A DNA stretch of 7,403 bases. Origin: a bacterium. Lineage in GTDB: Bacteria; Patescibacteriota; Minisyncoccia; Minisyncoccales; Minisyncoccaceae. Below the pieces are notes generated by a model, which saw only the letters and a program-made list of their open reading frames with translations, was not told the origin of the DNA and did not search any database. The stretch is from the NCBI GenBank assembly GCA_023228085.1, contig JALOBW010000009.1:1-7403 (forward strand), written 5' to 3'. Position numbers and translations under genes: made by a program. Positions 5,541-7,403 of this stretch are shown piece after piece. The stretch's first letter is position 1, and each line of letters starts with the position of its first letter.

Positions 5541-5582
5541 CATAACAAAAGAGACACCAATTAAGGTGTCTCTTTTGTTATG
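5541..5582. terminator. Long perfect hairpin, bidirectional terminator candidate
   Basis: An 18-bp perfect inverted repeat, CATAACAAAAGAGACACC (5541-5558) and its complement (5565-5582), closes a 6-base loop. It directly abuts the end of element L1. The right arm carries CTTTTGTT, so termination is plausible on both strands. A second terminator so soon after 5415-5440 is redundant for the tRNA unit; it would stop a transcript that reads through L1. Confidence 0.55.
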
Positions 5583-5590
5583 CCTACTAC

Positions 5591-5680
5591 GTAGGTAGGG
5601 AATTGAACGCCAGAGCCGCGACTGGCGGCGAGGCAGGTCGGAGCAAAAAATCAGCAGATTTTTATGCGATGGTCAATTCC
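5591..5680 (+). repeat. tRNA-tail palindromic element, Leu copy 2 (L2)
   Basis: Terminal inverted repeat GGAATTGA/TCAATTCC (5599-5606, 5673-5680) corresponds to the tRNA-Leu T-loop/T-stem sequence in both orientations. Hairpin 1: GCCGC/GCGGC (5615-5619, 5625-5629), loop GACTG, AGA/GA internal loop, outer GCC/GGC (5609-5611, 5632-5634). Hairpin 2: AAAAATC/GATTTTT (5646-5652, 5657-5663) with an AGCA loop. The GTC/GAC pair at the base of hairpin 2 seen in Gly and Ser copies is not conserved. A small CCTAC/GTAGG hairpin (5583-5595) precedes it. Confidence 0.75.
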
Positions 5681-5701
5681 AAGGTGGTTTTTAGTTTGTA
5701 T

Positions 5702-5801
5702 CGGGTGGGAATTAAACGCCAGAGCCACGACTGGCTTGCAAGTAATCTACAGATCTGAAAAGTTGGCTGGCTTTAGCAAAAGCCATTAAAGACACGGCAC
5801 A
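5702..5801 (+). repeat. Degenerate tRNA-tail palindromic element, Leu copy 3 (L3)
   Basis: The first half is nearly identical to L2: CGGGTGGGAATT (5702-5713) is inverted tRNA-Leu tail, then GCC-AGA and a GACTG loop at 5718-5733. Hairpin 1 then loses its partner strand. Hairpin 2 survives as TGGCTTT/AAAGCCA (5768-5774, 5779-5785) with an AGCA loop. The end CACGGCACA (5793-5801) matches the last bases of the tRNA tail with one change. The 31 bases at 5683-5713, leading into this copy, exactly repeat 5431-5461, so terminator arm and 5' arm were duplicated together. Confidence 0.6.
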
Positions 5802-5833
5802 AATGTCAGTAAAAGTATTTTAATCAAAAAATT

Positions 5834-5865
5834 AAAACACACTTCCTAAATAAGAAGTGTGTTTT
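5834..5865 (-). terminator. Terminator of the 3D-domain gene
   Basis: A 12-bp stem, AAAACACACTTC (5834-5845) with GAAGTGTGTTTT (5854-5865), has an 8-base loop and lies 2 bases beyond the stop of the minus-strand gene. Read on the minus strand it is followed by TTTTAATTTTTT, a good U tract. It can also stop plus-strand transcripts coming from the tRNA-Leu side. Confidence 0.8.
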
Positions 5866-5867
5866 GT

Positions 5868-6386
5868 TTATATTTGAGATACTTCAATATAAGTTTCCTT
5901 AACTCCGAAATTTATTGCTTCTTCTGTAGTAGGGAACCATATATCAATAGCATAATTACCTTTTCTAGCATTCATCCTATCTGTGACAGTAAATACTTTA
6001 TTTCCGTATAATGATGGGATTTTTATTTTTGTTCCGAAAGGTAACATATTGTTAGCAACAATACCATCTTTTACCAATGTTCCATTAGCAGTAATGTGTG
6101 GAGTGTCATCTGTTTGTTCAACTTCAGATGAATAAGCAGTAATAACTACCTTTATTCTCTTTATTTTCTGCTCTTCGGTTTCATTGGAAAAGGACTTATT
6201 TTCTGCAAGTAATTCATTTTTTCCTTTTGAGGATGCTTGATAAAAAAATGATGTTGTTGAGTCAGTATTGTTATTATTATAATGACTCTTGTCGACACTT
6301 TTATCATTCATCCCTAGGCTGATGCCAGCCAGAGAAAAAACAATCGCAGCAGCTAATAAGCAAACTAAGTGATATGAACTTTTCAT
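5868..6386 (-). CDS. Exported 3D-domain (double-psi beta-barrel) protein
   Basis: 172 aa when started at the ATG at 6386. This start is chosen because it opens directly on a signal sequence (MKSS, then hydrophobic residues about 7-24); an earlier in-frame ATG at 6416 would add 10 residues and lies almost at the predicted transcript start. After a low-complexity Asn/Ser/Thr linker (27-75) comes the 3D domain: VVITAYSSEVEQTDDTP (80-96), ANGTLV, IVANNMLPFGTKIKIP (109-124), VFTVTDRMN (131-139), YAIDIWFPT (145-153), FGVKETYIEV (160-169). The three acidic positions that name the family are D93/D94, D136 and D148. The fold is shared with the lytic transglycosylase MltA and with resuscitation-factor-like proteins; a role in peptidoglycan remodelling outside the membrane is inferred. 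AAAAGGG about 10 bases upstream may serve as a Shine-Dalgarno. Monocistronic, with its own promoter and terminator. Confidence 0.88.
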   Translation of the reverse strand: MKSSYHLVCLLAAAIVFSLAGISLGMNDKSVDKSHYNNNNTDSTTSFFYQASSKGKNELLAENKSFSNETEEQKIKRIKVVITAYSSEVEQTDDTPHITANGTLVKDGIVANNMLPFGTKIKIPSLYGNKVFTVTDRMNARKGNYAIDIWFPTTEEAINFGVKETYIEVSQI

Positions 6387-6417
6387 AATTACAAACCCTT
6401 TTTGAGGGTATGTCAAT

Positions 6418-6446
6418 ATGATACTATTTTAATTTACTATAGTCAA
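6418..6446 (-). promoter_or_regulatory. Promoter of the 3D-domain gene
   Basis: On the minus strand, -35 TTGACT (6446-6441) and -10 TATCAT (6423-6418) are separated by 17 bases. Initiation near 6411 leaves a leader of about 25 bases to the ATG at 6386, which argues against the earlier ATG at 6416. Confidence 0.75.
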
Positions 6447-6678
6447 AAGACTTATCCACATATTTTGTCTCAATGAATAACAGAGACTAATTTTAATTCA
6501 TAGTAAAGTAAGAATATATTTAATGAAAACATACATAATGGATGATAGATTGTGAATTCGCTGTTCATTTTCCTTTTAAATAAAGAAATTAAACATCCTA
6601 TTATGTGGCTAATTAGAAAAGAAAGACTAAATCAATTTGAAAGTTAAGTATTTTAAATAATAAGCCGAAAACTTACTC
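6447..6678. other. AT-rich divergent intergenic region
   Basis: Lies between the divergently transcribed 3D-domain gene and the surface-protein gene. Apart from a 5-bp GTCTC/GAGAC inverted repeat around 6467-6487, I see no RNA gene, ORF or repeat. The length leaves room for regulatory sites that I cannot identify. Confidence 0.5.
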
Positions 6679-6707
6679 TTTTGTTTTGAGGGGTTTTCTA
6701 ATATAAT
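6679..6707 (+). promoter_or_regulatory. Promoter of the right-edge surface-protein gene
   Basis: A perfect -10 TATAAT (6702-6707) lies 35 bases before the ATG at 6743. The -35 is weak: TTTTGT at 6679-6684 (17-base spacing) or TTGTTT at 6681-6686 (15-base spacing). GGAG at 6715-6718 is too far from the ATG to act as a normal Shine-Dalgarno. Confidence 0.6.
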
Positions 6708-6742
6708 AGGTGATGGAGTTAAGAAAAATTTATGGTTGATTT

Positions 6743-7403
6743 ATGAAATTTATAAATATTATTTTTATATTTATTTGTTTTTTTACTTTTTTAGTAGTTG
6801 AAAGCATATATGCTAAAAACTGTGGAACAGCAAACAATAAGATTTATGCATATAATATAACGAGTTATGGGACGGACACTCAATGTGTTAGCGGAGTTCC
6901 AAGCAATACTGCTTTTCCAGTACAAGGATCTATTATTACCTGGACCTGTGATGAAAAAAAAGAAGGTAAAAGAGATTGTGCTGCTTCGCGTGAGTTTGCT
7001 CCGATATTAGGCTTGTGTGGAACAGCAAACAATAAGATTTATGCATATAATATAACGAGTTATGGGACGGACACTCAATGTGTTAGCGGAGTTCCAAGCA
7101 ATACTGCTTTTCCAGCAGCAGGCTCATCTGTGTCATGGACATGTAGTGGTCAATACGAAGGAGCAGATTCCACAACTTGTACTGCAAGCAGAGCTGGTGT
7201 TGTTAACAATTCAATTGCTTTAAGTCAATTTAAAAACGCTTTTGACTTACTTCCAACTGATAAAACAAACGCTGATCAATGTCTCTGGTGTGAATGGTAT
7301 GAAAAGAATACCTTAGTTAGTGGTATCAATGAAACAGGATTAGGAAAAGCAGGCTCTCTCGGATTCAGCTTCTACTACACTGATAATATTAACTATCGTC
7401 TAA
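6743..7403 (+). CDS. Secreted cysteine-rich repeat protein, N-terminal part (3' end outside window)
   Basis: The ATG at 6743 is the first possible start after an in-frame TGA at 6737. The frame stays open to the window edge (220 residues). Residues 1-24 are a signal peptide (MKF, hydrophobic core, then SIYA before KNC). Two 65-residue modules follow, starting at residues 27 and 92, each of the form CGTANNKIYAYN...TQC...NTAFP...WTC...C.AS. They belong to the same repeat type as residues 1-60 of the protein at the left window edge. From residue 156 the sequence changes to a non-repeat region (SQFKNAFDLLP, then CLWCEWYEKN with a C..C pair), which I do not recognise. This is expected to be an extracellular or surface-attached protein. 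The function is unknown, but the paralogy with the left-edge gene suggests a family of variable surface proteins. Confidence 0.85.
   Translation, partial: MKFINIIFIFICFFTFLVVESIYAKNCGTANNKIYAYNITSYGTDTQCVSGVPSNTAFPVQGSIITWTCDEKKEGKRDCAASREFAPILGLCGTANNKIYAYNITSYGTDTQCVSGVPSNTAFPAAGSSVSWTCSGQYEGADSTTCTASRAGVVNNSIALSQFKNAFDLLPTDKTNADQCLWCEWYEKNTLVSGINETGLGKAGSLGFSFYYTDNINYRL
6821..7115 (+). repeat. Exact 100-bp direct repeat inside the surface-protein gene
   Basis: Bases 6821-6920 recur unchanged at 7016-7115, a period of 195 bases (65 codons, in frame). The second halves of the two modules differ strongly, so the identity is confined to the first half of the module. That pattern fits gene conversion or recent partial duplication. 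Confidence 0.95.

Noticed and set aside
6387..6416. Upstream ATG extending the 3D-domain protein by 10 residues
   Set aside because: It lies at the predicted transcription start and would put charged residues ahead of a normal signal peptide; ATG 6386 fits better.

Overview
The window looks like a piece of a low-GC Patescibacteria (CPR, Parcubacteria-like) genome. The reasons are an unusually short translation initiation factor IF-2 (499 aa, no N-terminal extension), a DUF4446 protein beside it, a 3D-domain exported protein, large cysteine-rich repeat surface proteins, few Shine-Dalgarno sites and a standard genetic code (genes end in TAA or TAG, with no in-frame TGA seen). The phylum is an inference from gene content.

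Layout. 1-657 is the C-terminal end of a secreted Cys-rich repeat protein. 837-1005 holds tRNA-Pro(UGG) and tRNA-Gly(UCC) behind a strong promoter. 1006-1464 is non-coding with two structured repeat elements. 1465-2472 encodes an FAD-dependent geranylgeranyl-reductase-like enzyme. 2494-2578 is tRNA-Ser(CGA), followed by a 112-bp tandem array to 2861. 2952-5187 is a probable operon: DUF4446 protein, infB, rbfA. 5229-5409 holds tRNA-Cys(GCA) and tRNA-Leu(UAA), followed to about 5801 by three more structured elements mixed with terminator hairpins. 5868-6386 (minus strand) encodes an exported 3D-domain protein with a clear promoter and terminator. From 6743 to the window edge runs the N-terminal part of a second Cys-rich surface protein, a paralogue of the one at the left edge, containing an exact 100-bp internal duplication.

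The most striking feature is a family of about 90-170 bp elements placed directly behind the last tRNA of each of the three tRNA loci (Gly, Ser, Leu). Each element has (i) a 5' arm that is an inverted copy of the T-loop-to-acceptor tail of the tRNA just upstream, so the arm sequence differs between loci; (ii) a shared core of two hairpins whose stems change sequence between copies while keeping base pairing, the second always capped by AGCA or AGTA; and (iii) a 3' end that matches the tRNA tail again in direct orientation, long in the Ser and Leu copies and only a few bases in Gly. Tandem, nested and truncated copies are all present. I do not recognise a named family. It behaves like a non-autonomous mobile element or structured RNA that targets or mimics tRNA 3' ends.

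The protein-coding core (IF-2, RbfA, five tRNAs) is translation housekeeping. The flanking genes are cell-surface or exported proteins.
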